Below are positions 18,390 through 25,161 of a stretch of DNA of 54,434 nt, one piece after another. The notes under the pieces were generated by a model. It saw only the letters and a list, made by a program, of their open reading frames with translations, ran no database searches and had not been told where the DNA came from. The stretch's first letter is position 1. The number at the start of each line of letters is the position of its first letter. The position numbers and the translations under genes are program-made. The stretch spans positions 1 through 54,434 of the forward strand of contig DASYUM010000130.1 of the NCBI GenBank assembly GCA_036001225.1, given 5' to 3'. Source of the DNA: DASYUM01 sp036001225. Lineage in GTDB: Bacteria > Methylomirabilota > Methylomirabilia > Rokubacteriales > DASRDR01.

Positions 18390-19144
18390 GTCCGCCCCTC
18401 CGGGCCCGGGACGCCCCTCGATGGCCCGAGCTCTTCCACCACCTCGTAGGCAAGCCGGCGGTGGGCCATCCAGCGCACGGCCCACAGGTCGGCGAGTCCG
18501 ACCCACAGGCGGCTCCAGTTGCCGTATTTGGACCGCCCGGCCCGCCGCGGGCGGTGCCGGACGGGCACCTCGACCACCCGGCAGCCCTCGAGTCGGAGCA
18601 GGGCGGGCAGGAAGCGGTGCATCCCGCGGTAGAGCCGAAGTCCGGCCAGCGCCTCCCGGCGGAACGCCTTCAGCATGCACCCGGTGTCGTGCACCCCGTC
18701 GTGGGTGACGCGCCGGCGGACCGCGTTGGCCACCCGCGACCCCAGGCGCTTGGCCCAGGGATCGTGGCGGTCCACCCGCCAGCCGCAGACGGCGTCGTGG
18801 CCGGGAAGTCGGTCGAGGAGCACCGGGATGTCCCGCGGGTCGTTCTGGAGATCGGCGTCCATGGTCACCACGGTCTCGCCGCGGGCGCTCCGGAAGCCGG
18901 CGGCCAGCGCCGCCGTCTGCCCGGCATTGCGCCGGAAGCGGACGACCCGGAGCCGACGGTCGCCGGCCGCCAGCCGGCTCAGCACGGCGAAGGTCCCATC
19001 GGTGGACCCGTCATCCACGACGATGACCTCGAACGATCGGCCCACCCCTTCCAGGACTTCCACCAGCTCGCGATAGCACGCCTCGACGTTCGGCTCTTCG
19101 TTGTAGGCGGGGATGACGACGGAGAGGGCGGGCGCCGGCGTCAC
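18386..19144 (-). CDS. GT2 glycosyltransferase (dolichol/undecaprenyl-phosphate sugar synthase type)
   Basis: 252 aa. GT-A fold starting ALSVVIPAYNEEPNVEACY, with EVIVVDDGSTDGTF and the metal-binding motif VVTMDADLQNDPRDIP, followed by DTGCMLKAFRRE and HRPRRAGRSKYGNW. These are signatures of DPM1/GtrB-like enzymes that load a sugar onto a polyprenyl phosphate. The GtrB-type C-terminal membrane helices are absent, so it resembles the soluble DPM1 form. The start is GTG at 19144, 8 nt after the upstream GT39 stop. A lipid-linked sugar made here could feed the GT39 transferase next door (inference). Confidence 0.9.
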   Translation of the reverse strand: MTPAPALSVVIPAYNEEPNVEACYRELVEVLEGVGRSFEVIVVDDGSTDGTFAVLSRLAAGDRRLRVVRFRRNAGQTAALAAGFRSARGETVVTMDADLQNDPRDIPVLLDRLPGHDAVCGWRVDRHDPWAKRLGSRVANAVRRRVTHDGVHDTGCMLKAFRREALAGLRLYRGMHRFLPALLRLEGCRVVEVPVRHRPRRAGRSKYGNWSRLWVGLADLWAVRWMAHRRLAYEVVEELGPSRGVPGPEGRT

Positions 19145-19152
19145 GTCCGAGC

Positions 19153-20697
19153 CTAGTAAGTGATCGGCCCCTCGGGCGGAGCCAGCCCGCGGAACCCGTA
19201 GCCCCGATAGAGCGCGAACACCCGGACCGGCCGGCCCTGGCGGCGCACCTCCAGCATCACGGGGCCTTCGGTGCGCTCGAAGGCGCGCACGATCCGCGCA
19301 TCCAGCTCACCGGTCCCCTCCCGGACGTAGATGGCATCCCACCCCAGGCGGGACTCGGGCCCCTCCCAGAAGTCGTACTGGTTGAGCCGCCGGCCCAGGT
19401 TGACATTATAGGCGGGCGGGCGGCCTTCCACGTAGAAGGCCAACTCGCTGGCGATCTGGTAGCGGTCGGAGACCAGGAACGTCCGCTCGGGCGCCGGCAT
19501 CTGGCGGCGGAGCGCCGTCACCGCGCCGCCCAGCTCCTGCCATCCCTTGAGCCGGGTGGTCGGATCGAGCCGGGGCGGGATCCCGAGGCGGTCTGTCGCG
19601 TGCCCCAGCGCGCTCCCGAGCAGCGCGAGGCCGCCGGCCGCGATCAGCACCGCCTGCCGGCGCCGGGTGGCGGGGGCGGCCCGGTCGAGCAGAGCGCCGG
19701 CGGCGACGAGCGCCAGCGGCGGATAGGCGGCGGCTGGCCAGTTGGCCTGGACCTTCCCCTGGAGCGACAGGAGCGCGTAGAAGCCGACGACCGGCACCGC
19801 GAATGCGACGAGGAAGCGGTAGGGCTCGCGCCCGGCGACGAGTCCCTCGCGGATCCCGTACCACAGACCCCAACCGAGGAGCGCGGCGACGACCGGCGTC
19901 AGCACCAGGAGTTGACCACCGACGAACTCGAGCGGCTCGACCCACCCGAGTCCGCTCCCCAGTCCCTGACTGGCGACGTGGCGAGCGGTCACCCAGGCGT
20001 GGCGGACGTTCCAGACGACGACGGGCGTGACGAGGGCCAGCGCCAGACCGGTTGCCGCGTAGGGGGCCGGGTGGCGGAGCCACCGGCGGGCCGCGGGCGC
20101 CCGCCAGCCGTAGAGGACGAGGCCGGGGAGGACGAAGAGCATCGTGTACTTCGCCAGGCAGCCGAGCCCGATCACCACCCCGGCCGCCAACCACGCGCGG
20201 GCGACGCCCCCGACGAGCGCGCGGTGTAGGCAGAGGAGCGCCAGCGTCCAGAGGACGAGGAACGGCGCGTCGATGGTCAGGAGGAGGCTGCCCGCCCAGA
20301 ACAGCGGCGTCAGCTGGAGGCCCAGGACCGCCAGCACCGCGACCCGAGCGTCCCCGAACGTCTGGCGCCCCAGGCGGTAGGCGACCAGGGAGCCGAGCAG
20401 ACTCAGCAGGACGGCGCCCACTCGGATGGCGAACGCCGAGGAGCCGAACAGCGCGGTGAGCGCCCGGATGAGGTACGCGACCAGCGGGCCCTTGGAGTAG
20501 TAGGCGAGATCCAGCCGGCGTGACCACTCCCAGTAGTGGGCCTCGTCGGGGGAGAGATCGAGGACGCCGGCGGCCAGGTAGGCGACCCGGCAGGCGGTCA
20601 GGATGGCGAGAACCGCCGCGAGACGCCGGCCCCAGCGCGACGCCTCGGCGTCGGCGACCGCTGCCCTCACGACGGTCGCCGGCGCGGCCACGCTCAC
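19153..20697 (-). CDS. GT39/ArnT-like membrane glycosyltransferase
   Basis: 514 aa, GTG start. Multi-pass membrane protein of the PMT_2/GT39 group. The first periplasmic loop has LSPDEAHYWEWSRRLDLAYYSKGPL, the DEAHYWEWS motif of lipid-sugar-dependent transferases. About ten helices run to residue 350, then a soluble C-terminal part (LVSDRYQIASELAFYVEGRPP). It probably moves a sugar from a polyprenyl-phosphate donor to an envelope acceptor. It is followed by a GT2 enzyme that could make the donor. No Shine-Dalgarno is evident before the GTG. Confidence 0.88.
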   Translation of the reverse strand: MSVAAPATVVRAAVADAEASRWGRRLAAVLAILTACRVAYLAAGVLDLSPDEAHYWEWSRRLDLAYYSKGPLVAYLIRALTALFGSSAFAIRVGAVLLSLLGSLVAYRLGRQTFGDARVAVLAVLGLQLTPLFWAGSLLLTIDAPFLVLWTLALLCLHRALVGGVARAWLAAGVVIGLGCLAKYTMLFVLPGLVLYGWRAPAARRWLRHPAPYAATGLALALVTPVVVWNVRHAWVTARHVASQGLGSGLGWVEPLEFVGGQLLVLTPVVAALLGWGLWYGIREGLVAGREPYRFLVAFAVPVVGFYALLSLQGKVQANWPAAAYPPLALVAAGALLDRAAPATRRRQAVLIAAGGLALLGSALGHATDRLGIPPRLDPTTRLKGWQELGGAVTALRRQMPAPERTFLVSDRYQIASELAFYVEGRPPAYNVNLGRRLNQYDFWEGPESRLGWDAIYVREGTGELDARIVRAFERTEGPVMLEVRRQGRPVRVFALYRGYGFRGLAPPEGPITY

Positions 20698-20767
20698 GGA
20701 CGGAACCTCGGACGCGCCGCGGGCCCGGGCCCGGTCTTGGGGGTCGCGCGCCTCGGCCCGGACGACC

Positions 20768-21988
20768 TCAACGGCGAACGTAGATCGCGTTCGAGAAGAT
20801 CCACGGCACGTCCCGGGGCGTCGCGATGGGGAAGAGGTTCGCCCGCAGGTCGACTTCGACGCGGTACGCGCCTGGCTGCTCGACCGGCCATCGGACCTCT
20901 CGGGCGCCGGCCTCGGCGTGGACGACTTCGCCGTCCCGCACGAGCCGCATCATCGTTTCGCCGACCGGCGGCACTCGGACCTCGAACACCCACCCTTCCC
21001 CCGCCCGCACGGTGGTCCCCATCAGCGCGACCTCGCTCGCGCGGCGGGCCACGAAGCGGAACCCGGCCGCGGGCGCCAGGCCGTCGAAGGCATTGTAGAA
21101 CTGTCCGGCCCGCAGAGCGCCGTACACGCGGTCGCGGTCGCGGGGGTCGTGGGCCAGCGGTTCTCGGCTCACGAAGTGGAGCTGGCCGAGCCGGAACGCC
21201 GTCTCGTGAGACGGGAACCGGACGCCCGTCTCCTCGGTCAGCTCGATCCCCCCGTGGGCGTCGAGGGCCAGGACACCCAGGGTCGGCCGCTCGCGCGCCA
21301 TGCGGTCCCACCGCTCGAGGACCCCATGCGGCCAGCGGATGACCGACAGGATCGCCATGACGGGATTCGCCGGATAGGCGACGAGCCCCATGAGCTGGCG
21401 AGGCCAGGGAGCCGCCACCACCTGGTCGAAGACATCCACCACCTCGATCCCGTCCACCACCGGCGGATCCTGCCGCCAGCCGAGCCGTGGGTGCTCGGGG
21501 TGCGCGAGCAGGACGATGGCCCCCGCCTGCCGATAGGCCGCCACTGCCTCGGCGAACGGCAGGCCGCGGCCCTCGACCGGCAGGCCGGGGCGCACGTCGA
21601 GCACGAGGAGGTAGCCGGCGTTGGTCGTGACCTCGGCGCCGATCAGGACCAGGGCGGGGCCGTACCAGCGCTGCTTGCCCTCCAGCAGCGGGACCAGCGT
21701 GCTGTGGTCAGTCAGGAAGACGACCCGGACCCCGACTCGGGCCGCGGCGGCCGCGATCTCCTCCACGGTCCCCCGCCCGTCGTGCGAGTAGCGCGAGTGG
21801 ACGTGGAGGACGGCGGCATACTCGGCGAGATCCGTCGGCGGGGGCCATCCCGGGGGCGTCGGCAGCGGGGCCAGCCGGGCGGCGGCCGCGTAGCCGCCGA
21901 CGAGAAGGGCCAGGAGGACGGCGACCGCCGGGAGTCCCCGCCGGACAACTCCCCGCCGGGCCGGGACCGGGCGTCGCCCGGGGCTCAG
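20768..21988 (-). CDS. Membrane-anchored PHP-domain protein
   Basis: About 406 aa. One N-terminal hydrophobic helix, then a PHP domain: LHVHSRYSHDGRGTVEEIA (HxH motif), VVFLTDHSTLVPLL, LIGAEVT and AIVLLAHPEHPRLG, all metal-ligand regions, plus a beta-rich C-terminal part. PHP proteins are metal-dependent phosphoesterases; the substrate is unknown. The start is a problem: no ATG, GTG or TTG is in frame between the ahcY stop and the membrane helix. The best candidate is a CTG at 21988 overlapping the ahcY stop as CTGA. The other option is read-in or an error in the sequence. It should be outward-facing, next to envelope glycosyltransferases. Confidence 0.72.
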   Translation of the reverse strand: MSPGRRPVPARRGVVRRGLPAVAVLLALLVGGYAAAARLAPLPTPPGWPPPTDLAEYAAVLHVHSRYSHDGRGTVEEIAAAAARVGVRVVFLTDHSTLVPLLEGKQRWYGPALVLIGAEVTTNAGYLLVLDVRPGLPVEGRGLPFAEAVAAYRQAGAIVLLAHPEHPRLGWRQDPPVVDGIEVVDVFDQVVAAPWPRQLMGLVAYPANPVMAILSVIRWPHGVLERWDRMARERPTLGVLALDAHGGIELTEETGVRFPSHETAFRLGQLHFVSREPLAHDPRDRDRVYGALRAGQFYNAFDGLAPAAGFRFVARRASEVALMGTTVRAGEGWVFEVRVPPVGETMMRLVRDGEVVHAEAGAREVRWPVEQPGAYRVEVDLRANLFPIATPRDVPWIFSNAIYVRR

Positions 21989-23247
21989 GTCCCGTGAGTC
22001 CAGGAGCTGAGGTAGCTCTGCTGCGCCGGCGTGAGCGCGTCGATCTCCACGCCCATCGAGGCGAGCTTCAGCCGGGCGATGGCGCGGTCGATGTCGGCGG
22101 GCACGCGGTGGACGCGGCGCTCCAGCCGGCCCTGCTCCCGGACCAGGTACTCGACCGAGAGGGCCTGATTGGCGAACGACATGTCCATCACCGCCGCCGG
22201 GTGCCCCTCGGCGGCGGCGAGATTGATCAAGCGGCCTTCGCCCAGCACGTAGAGCCGGCGCCCGTCCTTCTGAGTGAACTCTTCCACGAGCGGGCGGACC
22301 GTGCGGCGCGACGCCGACACGCGCTCCAGCCCCTCGAGGTCGATCTCGACGTTGAAGTGGCCCGAGTTGGCCAGGATCGCGCCGTCCTTCATCCGGGCGA
22401 AGTGCTCGGTGCGGATGATGCTGGTGTTCCCGGTCACCGTGATGAAGACGTCGGCCTCCGCCGCCGCCTGCCCCATCGGCACGACCTGGAAGCCCTCCAT
22501 GACCGCCTCCAGCGCGCGCAGGGGATCGACCTCGGTCACCAGTACCCGCGCCCCCATGCCGTGGGCCCGCGCCGCCAGTCCGCGGCCACACATCCCGTAG
22601 CCGGCCACCGCCACCACCCGCCCCGCCAGGAGAATGTTGGTGGCCCGCAGGATCCCGTCCAGCGTGGACTGCCCGGTCCCGTAGCGGTTGTCGAAGAGGT
22701 GCTTGGTGTCGGCATCGTTGACGGCGATGATCGGGAAGGCGAGCACCCCTTCCCGCTCCATGGCTCGGAGTCGCATCACGCCGGTCGTCGTCTCCTCGGT
22801 GCCCCCGACGACGTGGCCGGCGAGGTCGCGCCGGTCGCCATGGAGGGTGGAGATGAGGTCGGCGCCGTCATCCATGGTGACCTGCGGCGTGGTGGCCAGC
22901 ACGGCCTGGATGTGCCGGTAGTAGCGGTCGTGGTCTTCGCCCTTCTGGGCGAAGACCGGGATGCCATGGTCGCGGACCAGCGCCGCCGCCACCTCGTCCT
23001 GGGTGGAGAGGGGGTTGGAGGCGCAGAGGGCGACGGCGGCCCCGCCGGCCCTGAGGGTCAGCATGAGGACGGCGGTCTCCGTCGTCACGTGGAGGCAGGC
23101 GCCGACCCGGGTGCCGCGCAGCGGCTGCTCGCGGGCGAAGCGCTCCCGGACCTGGCGGAGGACCGGCATGGCCAGCTCCGCCCACTCGATGCGCTGCTGG
23201 CCGGCCGGGGCCAAGCCGAGCTCTTTCACGTCGTGTTGCGTGGTCAC
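21985..23247 (-). CDS. ahcY: S-adenosylhomocysteine hydrolase
   Basis: 420 aa. Splits AdoHcy into adenosine and homocysteine, completing the methyl cycle started by metK next door. Motifs: LHVTTETAVLMLTL, GTEETTTGV, FDNRYGTGQST and the NAD-binding VAVAGYGMCGRGLAARA (a Rossmann GxGxxG variant). It lacks the roughly 40-residue insertion of most proteobacterial and eukaryotic enzymes, so it is the compact archaeal/thermophile-like form. GTG start at 23247, preceded by AGAGGGA. The first 13 codons and the ribosome-binding region are duplicated 185 bp upstream around a repeat (see separate entries). Confidence 0.96.
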   Translation of the reverse strand: MTTQHDVKELGLAPAGQQRIEWAELAMPVLRQVRERFAREQPLRGTRVGACLHVTTETAVLMLTLRAGGAAVALCASNPLSTQDEVAAALVRDHGIPVFAQKGEDHDRYYRHIQAVLATTPQVTMDDGADLISTLHGDRRDLAGHVVGGTEETTTGVMRLRAMEREGVLAFPIIAVNDADTKHLFDNRYGTGQSTLDGILRATNILLAGRVVAVAGYGMCGRGLAARAHGMGARVLVTEVDPLRALEAVMEGFQVVPMGQAAAEADVFITVTGNTSIIRTEHFARMKDGAILANSGHFNVEIDLEGLERVSASRRTVRPLVEEFTQKDGRRLYVLGEGRLINLAAAEGHPAAVMDMSFANQALSVEYLVREQGRLERRVHRVPADIDRAIARLKLASMGVEIDALTPAQQSYLSSWTHGT

Positions 23248-23259
23248 GGTCGTATCCCT
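23209..23259 (-). repeat. 51-bp direct duplication, copy 1 (5' end of ahcY)
   Basis: Identical over 51 bp to 23394-23444. This copy contains the working ahcY GTG (23247), 13 codons and the upstream ribosome-binding region. The two copies are 185 bp apart in the same orientation, and the DNA between them holds R2 copy D. Confidence 0.95.
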
Positions 23260-23270
23260 CTTCTCTCAAC

Positions 23271-23432
23271 CTACCGGCCGGGCCGAGAACCGAGCAGCCC
23301 TAGGACGCAGGGAGGAGGCGCGCCGAGGCGTATGCCGCATACGTTGAGGCGGGCCGACGACCGAGGACGACGGGATGCGACGGTTATCGGGCCGGCCAAG
23401 CCGAGCTCTTTCACGTCGTGTTGCGTGGTCAC
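23271..23432 (-). CDS. 53-codon upstream ORF in front of ahcY (created by duplication)
   Basis: Starts at the duplicated GTG (23432) with the same ribosome-binding region as ahcY (GGGATACGACC). The first 13 residues equal the AhcY N-terminus (VTTQHDVKELGLA); it then runs through the R2 repeat and stops with TAG at 23271, 23 nt before the true ahcY start. It could act as a translated leader or simply be a by-product of the duplication. No known domain. Confidence 0.35.
   Translation of the reverse strand: MTTQHDVKELGLAGPITVASRRPRSSARLNVCGIRLGAPPPCVLGLLGSRPGR
23290..23393 (+). repeat. R2 repeat, copy D (metK-ahcY intergenic)
   Basis: 94-bp core (23290-23383) that aligns without a gap to 37973-38066 (reverse strand), with about 80 identical positions by hand count. 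The centre is CGTATGC-C-GCATACG (23329-23343), a palindrome with one middle base. A further TATCGGGCCGG tail is shared with copy F. Copy 2 of the ahcY duplication begins right at its end. Confidence 0.9.
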
Positions 23433-23444
23433 GGTCGTATCCCT
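23394..23444 (-). repeat. 51-bp direct duplication, copy 2
   Basis: Identical to 23209-23259. It lies directly at the end of R2-D, in front of the real ahcY gene, and carries a complete start region (GGGATACGACC then GTG) that opens the 53-codon upstream ORF. Confidence 0.95.
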
Positions 23445-23478
23445 TCTCCCAGCCGAGGTGCGGGCGGCGGGTCCGCCG

Positions 23479-24630
23479 CTACAGCCCGACGTCCTCGCGG
23501 AGGTCCTTCACTCGGTCGGTGCGCTCCCAGGTGAACTCGGGTTCGCTCCGACCGAAGTGGCCGTAGGCGGCGGTCTTGCGGAAGACGGGACGGCGAAGCT
23601 CCAGGTACTTGATGATGCCGACCGGGGTGAAATCGAAGTGCCGCCGGATCATCTGCTCGAGCTTGGCGGTCGGGACCTTGCCGGTCCCGAACGTCTCCAC
23701 CATGATCGAGACGGGATCGGCCACGCCGATCGCGTAGGCGACCTGCACCATGCAGCGCTCGGCCAGGCCGGCGGCCACGATGTTCTTCGCCACGTGCCGC
23801 GCCATGTAGGAGGCCGAGCGGTCCACCTTGGTCGGGTCCTTGCCCGAGAAGGCGCCGCCCCCGTGGGGGCAGGAGCCGCCGTAGGTGTCCACGATGATCT
23901 TCCGTCCGGTGAGTCCAGTGTCGCCCTGGGGGCCGCCGATGACGAACCGTCCGGTCGGGTTGATGTGGTAGACGATCCGCTTCTCGTCCAGCATCGCGGC
24001 GGGAATCGTCGGCTTCACCACGTGCTCGATGATCTCGGCCCGCAGCTGCTCGAGCGCGATCTCGGGGCTGTGCTGGGCGGAGATGACCACCGTCTCGACC
24101 CGGACCGGCTTCCCGTCCACGTAGCGCACACTGACCTGGGACTTCCCGTCCGGCCGGAGGTAGGGCAGCGTGCCCTCCCGGCGGACGTGGGCCAGGCGGC
24201 GAACCAGGGCGTGGGCGATCGAGATGGGGGCCGGCATCAGCTCCGGGGTCTCGGTGCAGGCGTAGCCGAACATGAGCCCCTGGTCGCCCGCCCCCAGCCG
24301 GTCCACGCCCATCGCGATGTCCGGCGACTGCTCGTCGATGGAGACGATGACGCCACACGTCTCGTAGTCGAAGCCGTACTTGGCCCGGGTGTAGCCGACG
24401 CCCTTGATCGTCTCCCGCGCGATGCGGGCGATATCCACGTAGCAGGAGGTGGTGATTTCCCCGGCGACGATGACCAGCCCGGTGGTCAGGAGGCACTCGC
24501 ACGCCACCCGCCCGGTGGGGTCCTGCTCCATGATCGCGTCCAGCACGGCATCGGAGATCTGGTCCGCGATCTTGTCCGGATGGCCCTCGGTGACCGACTC
24601 CGAGGTGAACAGGTACTCGTCGTGCGCCAT
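23479..24630 (-). CDS. metK: S-adenosylmethionine synthetase
   Basis: 383 aa. Makes AdoMet from methionine and ATP. Diagnostic motifs: FTSESVTEGHPDKIADQISDAVLD, GAGDQGLMFGYACTET and the P-loop-like GGAFSGKDPTKVDRSASYMAR. I chose ATG 24630 (MAHDEYLFTSESV), with GAGGAAG 5 nt upstream, over an in-frame start 19 codons earlier. It is upstream of ahcY on the same strand, so AdoMet synthesis and AdoHcy removal are neighbours, separated by a 231-nt spacer holding R2-D and the ahcY duplication. Confidence 0.97.
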   Translation of the reverse strand: MAHDEYLFTSESVTEGHPDKIADQISDAVLDAIMEQDPTGRVACECLLTTGLVIVAGEITTSCYVDIARIARETIKGVGYTRAKYGFDYETCGVIVSIDEQSPDIAMGVDRLGAGDQGLMFGYACTETPELMPAPISIAHALVRRLAHVRREGTLPYLRPDGKSQVSVRYVDGKPVRVETVVISAQHSPEIALEQLRAEIIEHVVKPTIPAAMLDEKRIVYHINPTGRFVIGGPQGDTGLTGRKIIVDTYGGSCPHGGGAFSGKDPTKVDRSASYMARHVAKNIVAAGLAERCMVQVAYAIGVADPVSIMVETFGTGKVPTAKLEQMIRRHFDFTPVGIIKYLELRRPVFRKTAAYGHFGRSEPEFTWERTDRVKDLREDVGL

Positions 24631-24694
24631 CGCCGCTTCCTCGCTTTCCCGGATGGGTACGATCGCGCGCGCCGGTGGACGCCGCAATCGGGGT

Positions 24695-24724
24695 ACTTTA
24701 GCACGAGCTCCCGACGCCGCTCAA
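24695..24724 (-). promoter_or_regulatory. Candidate metK promoter
   Basis: Minus strand TTGAGC (24719-24724), 18 bp, then TGC-TAAAGT (24695-24700), an extended -10. The leader is about 58 nt with a normal Shine-Dalgarno and no recognisable SAM riboswitch. The -35 box directly abuts the broken end of R2 copy F. Confidence 0.5.
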
Positions 24725-24778
24725 GTTGAGGCGGGCCGGGCGCCGAGGACGAGCCGGGGCGACGGGGTATCGGGCCGG
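24725..24778 (+). repeat. R2 repeat, half copy F
   Basis: Matches only the right half of R2: about 31 of 40 positions from TTGAGGCGGGCCG through GCGACGG agree with copy D, plus the TATCGGGCCGG tail. It breaks exactly at the central palindrome, next to the metK promoter. It lies between metK and the cupin gene. Confidence 0.7.
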
Positions 24779-24780
24779 GC

Positions 24781-25161
24781 TCACGGCTGGCTGGTCCCCT
24801 CGCGGCCGTAGAGATCGCGGAGCCGGACCACGTCGTCCAGTTCGGGGGTCGAGACCTCGAGGACGTCGGTGTCCTCGAGACCCTCGATGGTGTGGATCTC
24901 GCCCGGCCGGTTCCGCCAGACCTGCCCCGCCCCGATCTCGGTCACCGTCAGTTGGTCCACGCTGGGACCCTTGGTGAGGAGGAGGCGACCCTTCAGCAGG
25001 TAGCTCGTCTCGTCCTTCTGGTGATGGTACTGGAGGGAGAGCTTCCCCCCGCGCTTGACGTGCAGGATCTTGCCGACGTACCGGTCCGTCCACGCGTACC
25101 AGATCTCGTAGCCCCACGGCTTGTCGATCCGGACCGGCAGCTCCTCCGGCCTGACGTTCAT
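24781..25161 (-). CDS. Cupin protein, mannose-6-phosphate isomerase-like
   Basis: 126 aa single cupin domain. Begins VRIDKPWGYEIWYAWTDRYVGK, like the C-terminal half of type II phosphomannose isomerases. Metal-ligand region LSLQYHHQKDETSYLLKGRLLL (two His, Glu) and second motif RPGEIHTIEGLEDTDVLEVSTPELDDVVRL. This could isomerise a sugar phosphate or bind a nucleotide sugar; short versions are often only called cupin. ATG at 25161 overlaps the GH57 stop (ATGA), so it is coupled to a glucan enzyme. Confidence 0.82.
   Translation of the reverse strand: MNVRPEELPVRIDKPWGYEIWYAWTDRYVGKILHVKRGGKLSLQYHHQKDETSYLLKGRLLLTKGPSVDQLTVTEIGAGQVWRNRPGEIHTIEGLEDTDVLEVSTPELDDVVRLRDLYGREGTSQP

Noticed and set aside
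23248..23478. SAH riboswitch upstream of ahcY
   Set aside because: The spacer is explained by the R2 repeat and the 51-bp duplication; no aptamer core was recognised.
24631..24694. SAM riboswitch in the metK leader
   Set aside because: The leader is only about 58 nt with no paired regions resembling a SAM-I, SAM-II or SAH aptamer.
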